Origin: Bolinopsis microptera
Taxonomy: Eukaryota; Ctenophora; Tentaculata; Lobata; Bolinopsidae
Length of the DNA stretch: 64,000 nucleotides
Assembly (NCBI RefSeq): GCF_026151205.1
Contig: NC_087082.1
Coordinates: 19,740,494 to 19,804,493 of the forward strand
Direction of reading: 5' to 3'
Translations under genes and position numbers: made by a program
The notes under the pieces: generated by a model
Seen by the model: the letters and a program-made list of their open reading frames with translations, nothing else
Told to the model about the DNA's origin: nothing
The model's database searches: none
Part shown: positions 11,001-19,322 of the stretch, piece after piece
Layout of the letters: each line of letters begins with the position of its first letter
Numbering within the stretch: position 1 is the stretch's first letter

Positions 11001-14000
11001 AGCATTATCGTTAAGTTTTTTCGTGATGTTTTCGATCACGAGAGGAGGAAGTTGTTGTTTGTTTTCTGAAACCAGAGTCAAATGTTTTGAAAGGATCTGC
11101 CTGTTCTTTTCTGCAGTATGACTTGGTTTAAGTTCACAAGCTTTAACCCAGCTGATTAGCGGTTTAGCGTTTAGCTTTTCAACAACATCTTCCAGGTTTG
11201 GTGCGCTAATGAATTTATTGATGGGCCTTTCTTCCCCGACCGTTTCTTTATCAAGATTTTTGGTCGTATCATTGTTGGCCTTCTTCTTGCCGCGAGATAA
11301 ATCTGTATCATCGGAGCACTTGATTTTGATATGGACATTTGTGTCAGTTTCTCCGTCGACTTTCTTCTCGTCACCGGTAATTTCAGCTGTGATTTCGGAG
11401 ATCTTCGCTTCACTCATATTCTCGGGAGAAATCTCCTCACCAGTTAGCTTTAACGGTTCAGATGACCCTTCATCATCGTCTTTCTTGACCGATGGTTCAT
11501 GGGGCTCTGCTTTTTCACCATCTAATTCATGGGGCTCCAGTTTATGGGGCTCCACATTTACCCCATCTGGGCTCTTGTTGGACAAGTTGAAGCCTCGAGC
11601 TGTGACTTCAGAAATCGTTACTTCACTCGCATTCTCGGGAGATATCTCCTCGTCAGTTTGCATTGAAGGTTCAGATAGTCCTTCTTCGTTGTCTTTCTCA
11701 GTGCTTGGTTCACTTTTGTCTATAACAGGTATTTTATTACTTGCACATTCAGTTCCTTCCTCATTGGTGATGATCTCTGGGGCTGCAGTGTTTTTGGTTG
11801 GCGGTGAGTCTAGCCCAGGAACACTTTTTTCGGAATTGCAGTTTCCGATATGAATCTCTTTAACCGGTTCCACAAACTGATCTGTTTGAATATAACACGG
11901 TGAAATTAAGACGTGAGGATCTTGGAGATGGGTACCCTCACTGGCTAGACTGATGTCAAAGTGCTGCAGGGTACTTGGGAAGATCGTTAGAAGGGAAAAG
12001 TTCTCGAGTTGCACATCGCAAATATTTGTCCGAAATGGGTCACGTTTCTTAGGGATAACGTCAACATTTCGACATGTTTTGCCTAGATGGAGGAGAATGA
12101 TGGGTTGCCCATTTTTCTCATTGAGGGTTTCAAGAGAGAACTTTTTAGTCCGATCTGGTAAAACAGTGATCTTCAGTCCATTGAAAGAAGGCTTTGATGG
12201 TAGGAAACGAGCAGAATGGTTAATCATTCTACCGAGGAGGTATAGCAGACACTTTCTTTGATCGATCGGGGATGGCGACTGACCAAAATTTTGCGTCTTC
12301 GAGACGGCCTCTACCTCCTCCGTGGTCCAAGCAAGGCTCACCGAACTAAATTCTTCAAGCTTTGTACAGTCATTAGGTATGGAGAGTACTTTCTTCACTT
12401 CACAGAAGAGTTTCCCTTTATCTATCCTTCCAGTGTCGTGTCTTTCCAGATAATCATGTTCAAGGTGAAAACAGTCTCCTAGTCCGTTACTACTATCGTA
12501 CAGGCCGGAATCTCTTATTCGAACGCATGTTTCTTTTGGTGTTTGTGGGGAGTCAAAACAGAACGACTCAGACCAGTTCCTTCTTCTTGGTGTTCTCTTG
12601 CCAGTCGGAGTCTCATCCAGTTGGCCGCTTTGATTTTTCAGATTCGCTCTTTGTTTTTTCCTCATGATTAGGGTCGGTGGCAATTCGTAAGGCCCAGCTC
12701 TGATGTATGAGCTCTCGGACTTGGACCTTGCCCTGACTTGTGTTAGTTGGGCACCTCTCAGCCTTTGAGAGATGGGTGTTATCTCTGGCTTGGCGATTCC
12801 AGCGTATGAGACGTCGAGAGCGTCAAGTTGCGAGGTGTCGACTGTTTCGTGTTCGACGTGTTCATCCTCTACGTCGTTATCTGACACCTTTTCTTTTTCC
12901 TCCTGTTGACTCTGGTCCAGGGTGTTGGTGTTTTGAACCGTCGTGTCAAACGATATTTCGGAGAAGTCGGGAATACTCCCTAAATCACTAATCATTGACA
13001 GCTCACCTATCGGATCCATATTTTGCTCCCGGCGGCCGAATAGGGACACGTTCTTTGTAGATTCCCATATCGAGCGTGATATTCTGGAGATGCCTTGAAG
13101 TACGGACATATCGAAGATTGGGTAAGCTGATTTGTCATGTTCCACCTGGGTTGAATTAACAGCGACAACCTGGCTGTTATTCATTGCTATTGGAGACATT
13201 TTGGTGAGGTCAACACGCTCCGTAGTGAGGTTCACTATGCTCCTTGTTTCATTCTTGTTTGTATGATCACTGTCTTCTTCTTTATCTTCCTGATCAGTTG
13301 TCACACTAGACTCGCATTCATGGAGTAGGCGAGATCTTTTATTGTTTTCATCCTCCTCGTCATCCCCGTCTCCATTTCCATTTGATCCAGTGGTGCTGCT
13401 ACGGGATCCGTTAAACAATGCTCCTCTGCTCTGGATATGTTTTCTTTTTGACTTTGATGCCGCTGCTGCACTGGAGGAGTTGGTAGAGGAACTGCTATTG
13501 GAACTCTCTCCAGTGCTTCCACCTCCCTCCGAGTCTGATAGGTCATTAGAAGCCCTGAGCAGGTCGTCTTGAGAAGAAGCAGCAGAAACTTGATCATTAG
13601 GGTAATTCACAAGTGGAAGTCCTGAAGGGACACAAACGAAGAGCAAGCTATCAACTGGCAAATGAGAGCTGCAATCAAGAAACAGATCCCCGCTGATGAG
13701 GAGATAAGATACACTGTCAGCCTGCCGATAACGTAGCGTGGTTGGTATGCGCTTATATTTACTAGCAGTCGCAGAGGAGTGCGCGTTGTCATGGCGACGC
13801 TTTTTCGCTAATGTCAATGACGTTAATCCAGCGTCACGTGACGTAGTTAGCGTGCGCACGCGCTCACCTCGTGCTTCTAGGTATAGTTCTAGTTTCGCTT
13901 GATCGAGTGAGTTAGGTGAGTTACTAAATACCGTACACTCCTCATTGTAACTAGAGCTAGATGTGTTATCAAACGATTGTGATGAATAGCTATCGTGAGA

Positions 14001-14945
14001 TTGCATGCAGGTCACCTCCCGCCATGGTGTAGTGGTCCGCAGCTCGGGAGAACACAGTGAGAGGGAGGCCATGCTCCACCCGTGGGCCAAAGTTTTGCGT
14101 GTCCCCTCCGTTTTTTGGATTTCTACAGCAGGAGTGGGAAGCAAGAAATTGGACACAGCGGCGCTTGGCTCCCAATCATCAACATACTTATCAACAATGC
14201 CTTCATTCTTTGAGCACTGTACAGTGTTCGATTCTAGCCTGTGGTAATAGTAATACAGATTTTTACCACGTCTACTGATCTCGGAGTTAATTGATAGTAG
14301 AATCTGGGTAATCATCATAACAATTTGAAGGCTCCACATTGTTTTCAGTTTATTATACAAGATAATATGGACTCTCGCCTTATCAGTTGCAACCTTCATT
14401 ACAAACAAGATAATCGCTTTAACCGCAGTGCGACATACAATGCGTAAGATCATAGTCAGGCGCAAGCCACTTCTTATCACTAACAGTTCACCCAAATAAG
14501 GAATAATAACAGGATAAAGTTTAGGGTAGGTAAGGCAATTGGAGTTTGGTTTAGTGTTTTGTATCGTGATTAATTCTGTTGCTGGCATAGTGATTACCGG
14601 AATAAACATCGTTTCGCTTTGCTCCCTCTGTACGGTTGAATCTGACGTTTCGTAGTCACGTGATTTGCTCCAGCTCGTCTCTTTATCGTCACTGGGGGGT
14701 TGTGGGGAGCAAATCCAAGCGTTTGGGAAGGAATCAGAGAAATCCACTAAACTTCGGTAGTACACATACAATGAATAAGGTGACTTGCCTTCCGGGAGGA
14801 GGAGAGGAGCCAGTGCGGCAGTTGTCCCAGATGTACAGGGGTCTCCTCGGAGCTTGACCAGAAGGCAGGTGTTGCGAGTTTCGGTGTTGGGGGGCTTTCC
14901 TCTAAAGAATCTGTCGGAGATTCTCAGTGTGTGATGATAGTTCAT
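8097..14945 (-). CDS. LINE-A ORF1: large multidomain protein with tandem esterase-like regions
   Basis: This unusually long ORF1 (2282 codons from the first ATG) probably binds the element RNA or chaperones it. The first 300-400 codons are low-complexity or unrelated in character and may be 5' UTR read as open frame; an ATG near 14072 (codon 292) is one possible internal start. A Ser-rich stretch follows at about 470-510. A region at about 915-1020, with LLHLGKT and DVIPKK, parallels part of the LINE-B ORF1 and looks like a degenerate AlkB-type fold. Two short SAP-like helical segments lie near 1250-1345 and a coiled coil near 1485-1565. CKDC near 1620 starts a Cys/His cluster. Two SGNH/esterase-like regions follow at about 1750-1880 (IFIHLGYTDL) and 2130-2250 (VFVHTGFQDL). 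Both lack an obvious catalytic Ser and the DxxH block. Esterase domains in CR1 ORF1 proteins are established; the AlkB and SAP calls are inference. Confidence 0.8.
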   Translation of the reverse strand: MNYHHTLRISDRFFRGKPPNTETRNTCLLVKLRGDPCTSGTTAALAPLLLPEGKSPYSLYVYYRSLVDFSDSFPNAWICSPQPPSDDKETSWSKSRDYETSDSTVQREQSETMFIPVITMPATELITIQNTKPNSNCLTYPKLYPVIIPYLGELLVIRSGLRLTMILRIVCRTAVKAIILFVMKVATDKARVHIILYNKLKTMWSLQIVMMITQILLSINSEISRRGKNLYYYYHRLESNTVQCSKNEGIVDKYVDDWEPSAAVSNFLLPTPAVEIQKTEGTRKTLAHGWSMASLSLCSPELRTTTPWREVTCMQSHDSYSSQSFDNTSSSSYNEECTVFSNSPNSLDQAKLELYLEARGERVRTLTTSRDAGLTSLTLAKKRRHDNAHSSATASKYKRIPTTLRYRQADSVSYLLISGDLFLDCSSHLPVDSLLFVCVPSGLPLVNYPNDQVSAASSQDDLLRASNDLSDSEGGGSTGESSNSSSSTNSSSAAAASKSKRKHIQSRGALFNGSRSSTTGSNGNGDGDDEEDENNKRSRLLHECESSVTTDQEDKEEDSDHTNKNETRSIVNLTTERVDLTKMSPIAMNNSQVVAVNSTQVEHDKSAYPIFDMSVLQGISRISRSIWESTKNVSLFGRREQNMDPIGELSMISDLGSIPDFSEISFDTTVQNTNTLDQSQQEEKEKVSDNDVEDEHVEHETVDTSQLDALDVSYAGIAKPEITPISQRLRGAQLTQVRARSKSESSYIRAGPYELPPTLIMRKKQRANLKNQSGQLDETPTGKRTPRRRNWSESFCFDSPQTPKETCVRIRDSGLYDSSNGLGDCFHLEHDYLERHDTGRIDKGKLFCEVKKVLSIPNDCTKLEEFSSVSLAWTTEEVEAVSKTQNFGQSPSPIDQRKCLLYLLGRMINHSARFLPSKPSFNGLKITVLPDRTKKFSLETLNEKNGQPIILLHLGKTCRNVDVIPKKRDPFRTNICDVQLENFSLLTIFPSTLQHFDISLASEGTHLQDPHVLISPCYIQTDQFVEPVKEIHIGNCNSEKSVPGLDSPPTKNTAAPEIITNEEGTECASNKIPVIDKSEPSTEKDNEEGLSEPSMQTDEEISPENASEVTISEVTARGFNLSNKSPDGVNVEPHKLEPHELDGEKAEPHEPSVKKDDDEGSSEPLKLTGEEISPENMSEAKISEITAEITGDEKKVDGETDTNVHIKIKCSDDTDLSRGKKKANNDTTKNLDKETVGEERPINKFISAPNLEDVVEKLNAKPLISWVKACELKPSHTAEKNRQILSKHLTLVSENKQQLPPLVIENITKKLNDNAVCEELDRIGLTRPRTAKSRKTLLQSYLIENFTSVNMLDRREDFKLEKSRIKGKKKKARRNTGKSFLDTKNPASVEEICEAIKNTGYQPPSEEGHQSVRSGASPVVAAEVTKDGTNDLSDEIRNIPKTTNEPDSSDKTPVDPAQKKPKKEKKNTAISNPGPAAAKNVSASTATPVSGFEKPLKTLEDGLLKLQESATSHEVLLKTLRQRQESDLNTSPDVKQEIRELKQKVNSLLEALKIQQETLNELVEHRNQPVELPSPQDQACTEQMVIEPTVSHTNLELRFPTPDSENVEGFRCKDCDSKFAQIFCFLAVLWQQTKTLRKNSWQTHLQESSIKHDHAYCKPRHEKPKKKLVKVVDEEIDDNPGETVIGEAEVNLETTEVIFNEEEIEVSEMTEIFDENKSPELLSRAIPIIKTSTLTALPLRSRVNSTRPKKNKCIILHDCPNIIVNEKKLTPFFDIECIQVNSLRTISSRKNLNNICNTIMDTKPEAIFIHLGYTDLRRQADVDALVKNYYRLLHELERVTDADICATMLKQTHGYDYLNYSIKHFNNDMKCLIDNRRTTTKGSKQVFIEEEQFVIEGIGSKSEVIEESAYMIPPEDEVEVQSIPIPSIPGSSARFENNQLYSPRRLSAHLAPTRGKSGGPPKHDNSTRDHNQTSSNHCSDRTKKQQNIKVLGSHDTRLSCETAPSPLGTKRHRKPSNKKEDREEATTSTANDTNGQCRQHEPEGSSRSQPPSEKTDLDKDKTPGIDQTENTGDSIPTSHVATVNSTHGETVSANNLSHKEPAQKSPKENAQTSPETPRGRSHPTQRSNRKCLLVHDDFFNKFDGTKFSSRFEISTYRAFSVDDIISKGGLVSKVRNTKPDVVFVHTGFQDLFWLKLSADDLFGKYKQMVYNILESTTAKLCLSAIIPIPGYPRLTEEIESFNGLLSTFVSNLRSGQKYRNRVFTSCNRNLGGFINKGTGKMA

Positions 14946-15319
14946 CGTTAGTAGTTACAGCGTAAAAATCGCAACAAAACTGCGCGCAGTAAAGATATAT
15001 AAGTATGACACACATTATTACATGATAACGAATTGATTTAACGCGCATATGCAAAATATATTGTATAATAATCGACCTTGTTTTTTAAAGATTAGTCATT
15101 TAAAGTATCGATGAGAAAATCCCTGTACAAATAGCTTCTACTTATAATCCGATAATTTATGTTGTATGATGCAATGAAAATACTCATACCGCGCGCGCAG
15201 CTTGAACTACGACATACGCAAGCGTTCAGTTGCAAATTATAAGGTCTACCGAAGTTTGTAGGGCGCGAAAAATTTTATGTTGACGTGCTCGCGCATTCTG
15301 AGTAGTCAGCTCGCGTTGG
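14946..15319. other. AT-rich interval, probable LINE-A 5' UTR plus flank
   Basis: There is no gene call. GC-rich alternating strings such as CGCGCGCAG near 15190 and GCTCGCGC near 15290 interrupt otherwise AT-rich sequence. On the minus strand this lies directly upstream of LINE-A ORF1, so it may contain the 5' UTR and internal promoter of that element. I could not find the 5' boundary or a target-site duplication. Confidence 0.35.
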
Positions 15320-16440
15320 GTTATTCTGGTTTACATCGTTTCCGGTTTTGTTTGATATGAGTTTATAATTTTATATAAGGCGGCAAGACATTATTTATAA
15401 TCTCAGGGAATAGTGATCGTGAATCTATTACCTCTCCTATTCCAATGACCATAGTGCGTGATGAAGAATCACATCCTTTACGAGGTGCTGCTATTAAGTG
15501 TGTTAATCTGTCCTGGGTGAACAGATGACGTGCAACAAAACACTATGGATCTAGACAGGTTAAGGTCGATAAATAACCGGGTGCGAGATGCTAGCAACTT
15601 TTCCTCTCTAAACCCTTGCTTCTGAAACATCACATATTTATACAGCAGGTCAGCAATTTCACTTACTTACAGCAGGTCAGCAATTTCACTGACTTGGGTG
15701 CTATCATCAGTGCGGATGGGCAAATAATTAAAGAACTAACAGATCGAATTCAAAAGGCCTCTGGGGCATTCTATCAGCTTAGCAGTATACTGTATATGGT
15801 AGAGTCGCAACATCAAGACACCAACTAAAATCAGGATATAAAAAGCGGCTATCCTCACTATACTGTTTTATGGAAGTGAGGTATGGAATACCACGCAGAT
15901 GCAGATAAAAAGATTTGAGGTGTTCCATCAAAGATGTCTGAGAAGAATCCTGAAAATTGAAGGGTTTTATCACGTATTTAATCCTGACGTACTTAAGCGG
16001 GCCAACATCGCCCCTGTTGATACTTTCGTAAGAGCAGCTAGGCTCAAATGGTTTGGCATGGTAAAAAAAAGCATGGTAAAAGGTCAAGAGGCAGACCTCA
16101 GAAAAAATGGTTGTCTGAGCTTCGCTGAACTGCTTTCCATAATTATTCAATCGTTATAAGACATTAAGGCCAGAGGGCCTTTAATGTGTTACATCTTTAT
16201 ACTTTTATATACCATATTATGTCAAGTGCAATGGTAATGTCGCCAAATCTGTTAATGTGTAGCAGAGAACGCAACATTTTGCTTGTAAGGCCTTCTACTA
16301 GTACTATAGGGCCTGTGATAATGCAATTGTATTTATATTTGATATTGACTCTGATTAGTTTATTTGAAAGAATTGAGCCAAAATTTGAAAAAAAAAAGAA
16401 AGTTCGGTCACTGGCCCTAGTTTGTTGGTCAAACATGGTT
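15320..16440 (+). mobile_element. Decayed LINE 3' portion, copy 1 (reverse transcriptase C-terminus)
   Basis: Fragments in shifting frames encode the C-terminal part of a LINE reverse transcriptase: FTDLGAIISADG near 15685, LTILFYGSEVWN near 15855, then RFEVFHQRCLRRILKI and KWFGMV. Frameshifts show it is dead. The same segment occurs inverted at 29155-30866, where the stretch carrying the RGRPQKNW motif is present. Here that stretch is deleted, and around 16065 a short repeated AGCATGGTAAAA marks the junction. The 3' tail (about 16155-16440) has AGGCCAGAGGGCCTTTAATG and ends in a block shared with four other places in the window. I cannot assign the LINE clade from this piece. Confidence 0.75.
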
Positions 16441-17513
16441 TGGCACAGTCAAACAAAGATTAAGTTCAAACAAACCGTCACAATCATCCTCGTCTGATCC
16501 GTCATTACAATCTTCTTCTCCGTCACACAACCATTTTGTTAGAATACAACCGTCACCATCTGAACATGGTTCTCTGCCATTCGCACAAACTGATTGAATA
16601 ACAAGGCAAAATTAAGTTCACTATAAAAACATAGTTGTCGAGAGATTTATGCATATTTATCATACTTAGATTTTATATGACTTGACCCAGAAGTACAAAT
16701 ATTTGCCGGTGAATTTCATATCAATACAATTTACAAAATAAGTCTTGTGTTCATTATCTTAAATGAAGTTGAAGTGATATGGCAAAGAGGAGCGGCAATC
16801 AGCATGGCTAAAGTACCATGCAGCCTTTTTAATTTAAGGGAAAAATCATTTTCTTTTTCTGAGCCATATATAGTTAATGATTACTACTGCTTAAAAAAAC
16901 AGATTGATTTAATGAAAGAATTTTAGAAACATGATTTAAAACATGTGGATAAAATTAAAAACGAACGCTCACCTGTTTCGTAAGTCAGATGAAACAGCCA
17001 ACACACGAGAGCACCAACAAGTAAATTCATTAATCTAAAATTAAATATTAAATCATAAAATATGCACAGTAGTTGGTATAACTTCATTAAAACGGGCCCC
17101 GCTAATTCGCTATGCGGATGCTTATAACCAACAACGCATGGAACCATGAGAACCGTGTTGCACGTCTCTGCACAGAACTCGTTATAAGGTGGTTTTTGGG
17201 AAAGTTGTTTCCTTCCTCATTTACCCCATTTGCAAAATAAAATAGTACGTGAACCCACAATTTTAATCTGCACAGCATAACATACTATACTACAAAGCTC
17301 TTCCAGTGTACCACTCGCAATAACGACTAAATTTTAAATATTCCCTATAATAGCCTTACTTTTCCCGTTGGATAACATGGTTTCTTTCTGTACTGGTCTT
17401 ACTGGTTCCCAATTATGTTATGGTTCACTAGCAATCAATTAATAAGGGGTTATTATATTAGGGGAAGTGACAAGCCGGACAACGGACAAGCTCGCTTGAC
17501 GAGGAGTTCCTGG
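16303..17513 (-). repeat. Inverted duplication, copy 1 (partner at 58906-62105)
   Basis: Read on the minus strand, this segment matches 58906-62105 on the plus strand almost base for base from GTCAAGCGAGCTTGTCCG to CCCTATAGTACTA, apart from a 1970-bp insertion in the other copy. It contains a putative promoter region, a signal-peptide exon, an intron, an LDLa exon and part of a repeat tail. The upstream limit at 17513 coincides with the start of Penelope-like sequence. Near-identity implies a recent duplication, or possibly two haplotypes joined in assembly. Confidence 0.85.
16476..17030 (-). CDS. 5' fragment of an LDLa receptor gene: signal-peptide exon and LDLa exon, copy 1
   Basis: Exon 1 coding part is 17030-16973: ATG, a hydrophobic signal sequence starting [15 protein letters not shown], then a GTGAGC donor. 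Exon 2 is 16589-16476 (114 bases), bounded by a TTCAATCAG acceptor and a GTTTGT donor. It encodes one LDL-receptor class A module with six cysteines ending in [10 protein letters not shown], the acidic calcium-binding motif. Both exons end after the first base of a codon (phase 1). No downstream exon follows on this strand; the sequence runs into repeats. The thrombospondin exon at 33031 needs exactly this phase, but it lies on the opposite strand about 16 kb away. It is probably the 5' end of a receptor of the 33 kb type, cut off by rearrangement. Confidence 0.75.
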
Positions 17514-18850
17514 AGCGGCAGATGCACTGCCGATCTGTGGTGGGTTCTGGGTTTCTGGTGCTGACGAGAAGCAATGTTGTTCGGGTTTTTATGAGGGGCA
17601 TTCCATGTTTTTATAAGCTGTATGAGACTTTTACATCTGTGCCGGTTCAAGAATCTTGTGTAGTGGATTGTCCTGGGGAAGTGTTCTCAACGATTGCAGA
17701 TTTTCCTTCAACTTGGTCTCCCACAGTGAAGAGAAGGGGGGATTGAACCTAAGGACTGCGTTTCACTTCTATTACGTGGTGGTTTTGCTCGCCTGTGGGT
17801 GTTGTAGGGTCATGCACGGTATATAGCCGATTGACTTCAATGCATCTCGTAGTAAGGTTGGCGTCGTCGATCACCTCCTTTCAGGATGATATGCTGTTGA
17901 TTAGGTCAGCGATCATTCGGGATGTGCGGATGATGGACGGTGGGTGATTTGACTGGCGGTGTACATATTCGTTACCTTTCCGTTTGCGGAATGGCCGGAA
18001 GAGCATCCGATCGGAAGCCTGTGACGTGAGGAAGTTCAACAGTGTGGATTGGGTGGGGGACACAGGATCTTCAAGCCCTCTCTCGGAATGTAGCAAACCA
18101 ATTCCTTCGAATCCGCTTCCATTTCTGGGGCCGGGTGTGTCTGTCAGCATCACGAAGTCCAAGCGTCCTATAGAGGGAGTGGGATTGTTTGTGGGGATAT
18201 CTCCGATTCTGGGCTAGTAGGTATCACCAACCAGCTCGCATACTTCTGAGCCGTCGGGGGCACCCATTGTTACATCGAACCGGGAGTTCCTTTCTCTGCA
18301 AGGTTTCCCCTCGCGGACAGATCAAGGGGAGGAGTCGGCTGTGTTGATGGTGTCGATGTCTTCCTCTGAGATGTTGATGTGTTCTTGTGCAAACTGGGGG
18401 GCCCTGTTAGAAGATTCCTCACTGATGGAAGGATAGAAAGATCTATGTCGAATGGAGACACTGGACATGCCGGGTGTACAGTTGTCTCGAACAAGAAATA
18501 CTCTCCGGTGCTCCGCCACTGGTGACAGAGGAAAGAAGTACGGAGTTGGGCGGTGAATTTCTCGAGGAATCATTTTAGAATTTAAAATTGATTTTTATGA
18601 AAAGGGGATTATTGATTGATTTATTTTTGCTAACTGTTAAATCTGACTTGCTGGATTTATCAGGCGACAAGGAAGGTTTAGTAGCGAAATTGCTTTTTGG
18701 TCCTTGGGCAGTACGATGCCTGGGACGTTTCGAAGCGTTGATCGTTCCTTCAGGTCTAAGCGGGCGGCGATGGTGCTGCTTTTCTCAAAATGCTCTGCGG
18801 TGGCTGCGGGGGCCTTACGTTATTCTGCTGTGATGCTGGATCAATGAGAC
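17513..18850 (-). mobile_element. Penelope-like retroelement, decayed copy on the minus strand
   Basis: On the minus strand, pieces of a Penelope-like reverse transcriptase appear in order: FYPSISEESSNRAPQFAQEH (about 18450-18390), then the FDVTMGAPDGSEVCELVG block (about 18270-18215), then MLTDTPGPRNGS (about 18150), then EYVHRQSNHPPSII (about 17970-17930). A start of the linker before the GIY-YIG domain lies near 17500, where the copy ends. These blocks are typical of Penelope-like elements and differ from LINE reverse transcriptases. Many frameshifts and stops show it is not functional. Its 5' part, down to about 18850, corresponds to 19790-20030 of the plus-strand copy. Confidence 0.7.
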
Positions 18851-19322
18851 GTTGCTAGAAGCACACTTTACTCGGATGACGGGGGCACATTCAAGGACCG
18901 GTACAACGGGCACACGTCATAATTTAGCCTGGAGCGGTACGAAATAGACCAAACTTGTCGCGAAGCTTGGTCCTTCAAAGAGTGGTTAGATTCATGATCG
19001 ATGGAAATAATCGACGTGGAACGGGGATACAGAGCCGGCCAGAACAGCTGCGATCTGTGCAGTCTGAGAAATTAGAATCTACTCGATCCTCTGACCCACA
19101 CTTACTTAATAGGACGGAAATCTCACAAAATGGCCGCATAAACGAAAATTCCTTATATAATCTATAGGATATACATCTAACCCTAGTATTGTTTCACGTT
19201 GATTGTTTATGTTAAATTTTAGCTTTGTAATTTTGTTTAGTTCCTAATAAATCAGTTGTCCATGATGATATATGGTTTTGTTATGATTGAAACATTTGTT
19301 GACTCAATCCGGTCGTTTCTTT
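18850..19322 (+). mobile_element. Penelope-like retroelement, 3' fragment on the plus strand
   Basis: This fragment repeats the last part of the plus-strand copy at 21240-21670. Shared landmarks are GGATACAGAGCCGGC (19026 and 21376), CTGCGATCTGTGCA and GATTGTTTATGTTAA. The coding remains correspond to the C-terminal end of the GIY-YIG endonuclease region, with HLLN near its end, and are followed by an AT-rich 3' UTR. It sits head to head with the minus-strand copy at 17513-18850. Such mixed orientation is common for Penelope-like insertions. Confidence 0.65.

Larger units (their letters stand above)
4335..14945 (-). mobile_element. LINE-A: non-LTR retrotransposon, CR1/L2-like, two open ORFs
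   Basis: ORF1 (14945 to 8097) is followed after 135 bases by ORF2 (7961 to 4335), both on the minus strand and both free of internal stops. This is the usual order for CR1/Jockey-group LINEs, in which ORF1 encodes an RNA-binding or esterase-like protein and ORF2 an apurinic-like endonuclease joined to reverse transcriptase. The 3' UTR probably runs from 4334 to about 4085. I could not fix the outer ends or a target-site duplication. Clade assignment comes from the esterase-like ORF1 region and the ORF2 layout, so it is a family-level inference. Open frames of 2282 and 1208 codons imply a recent insertion. Confidence 0.85.
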
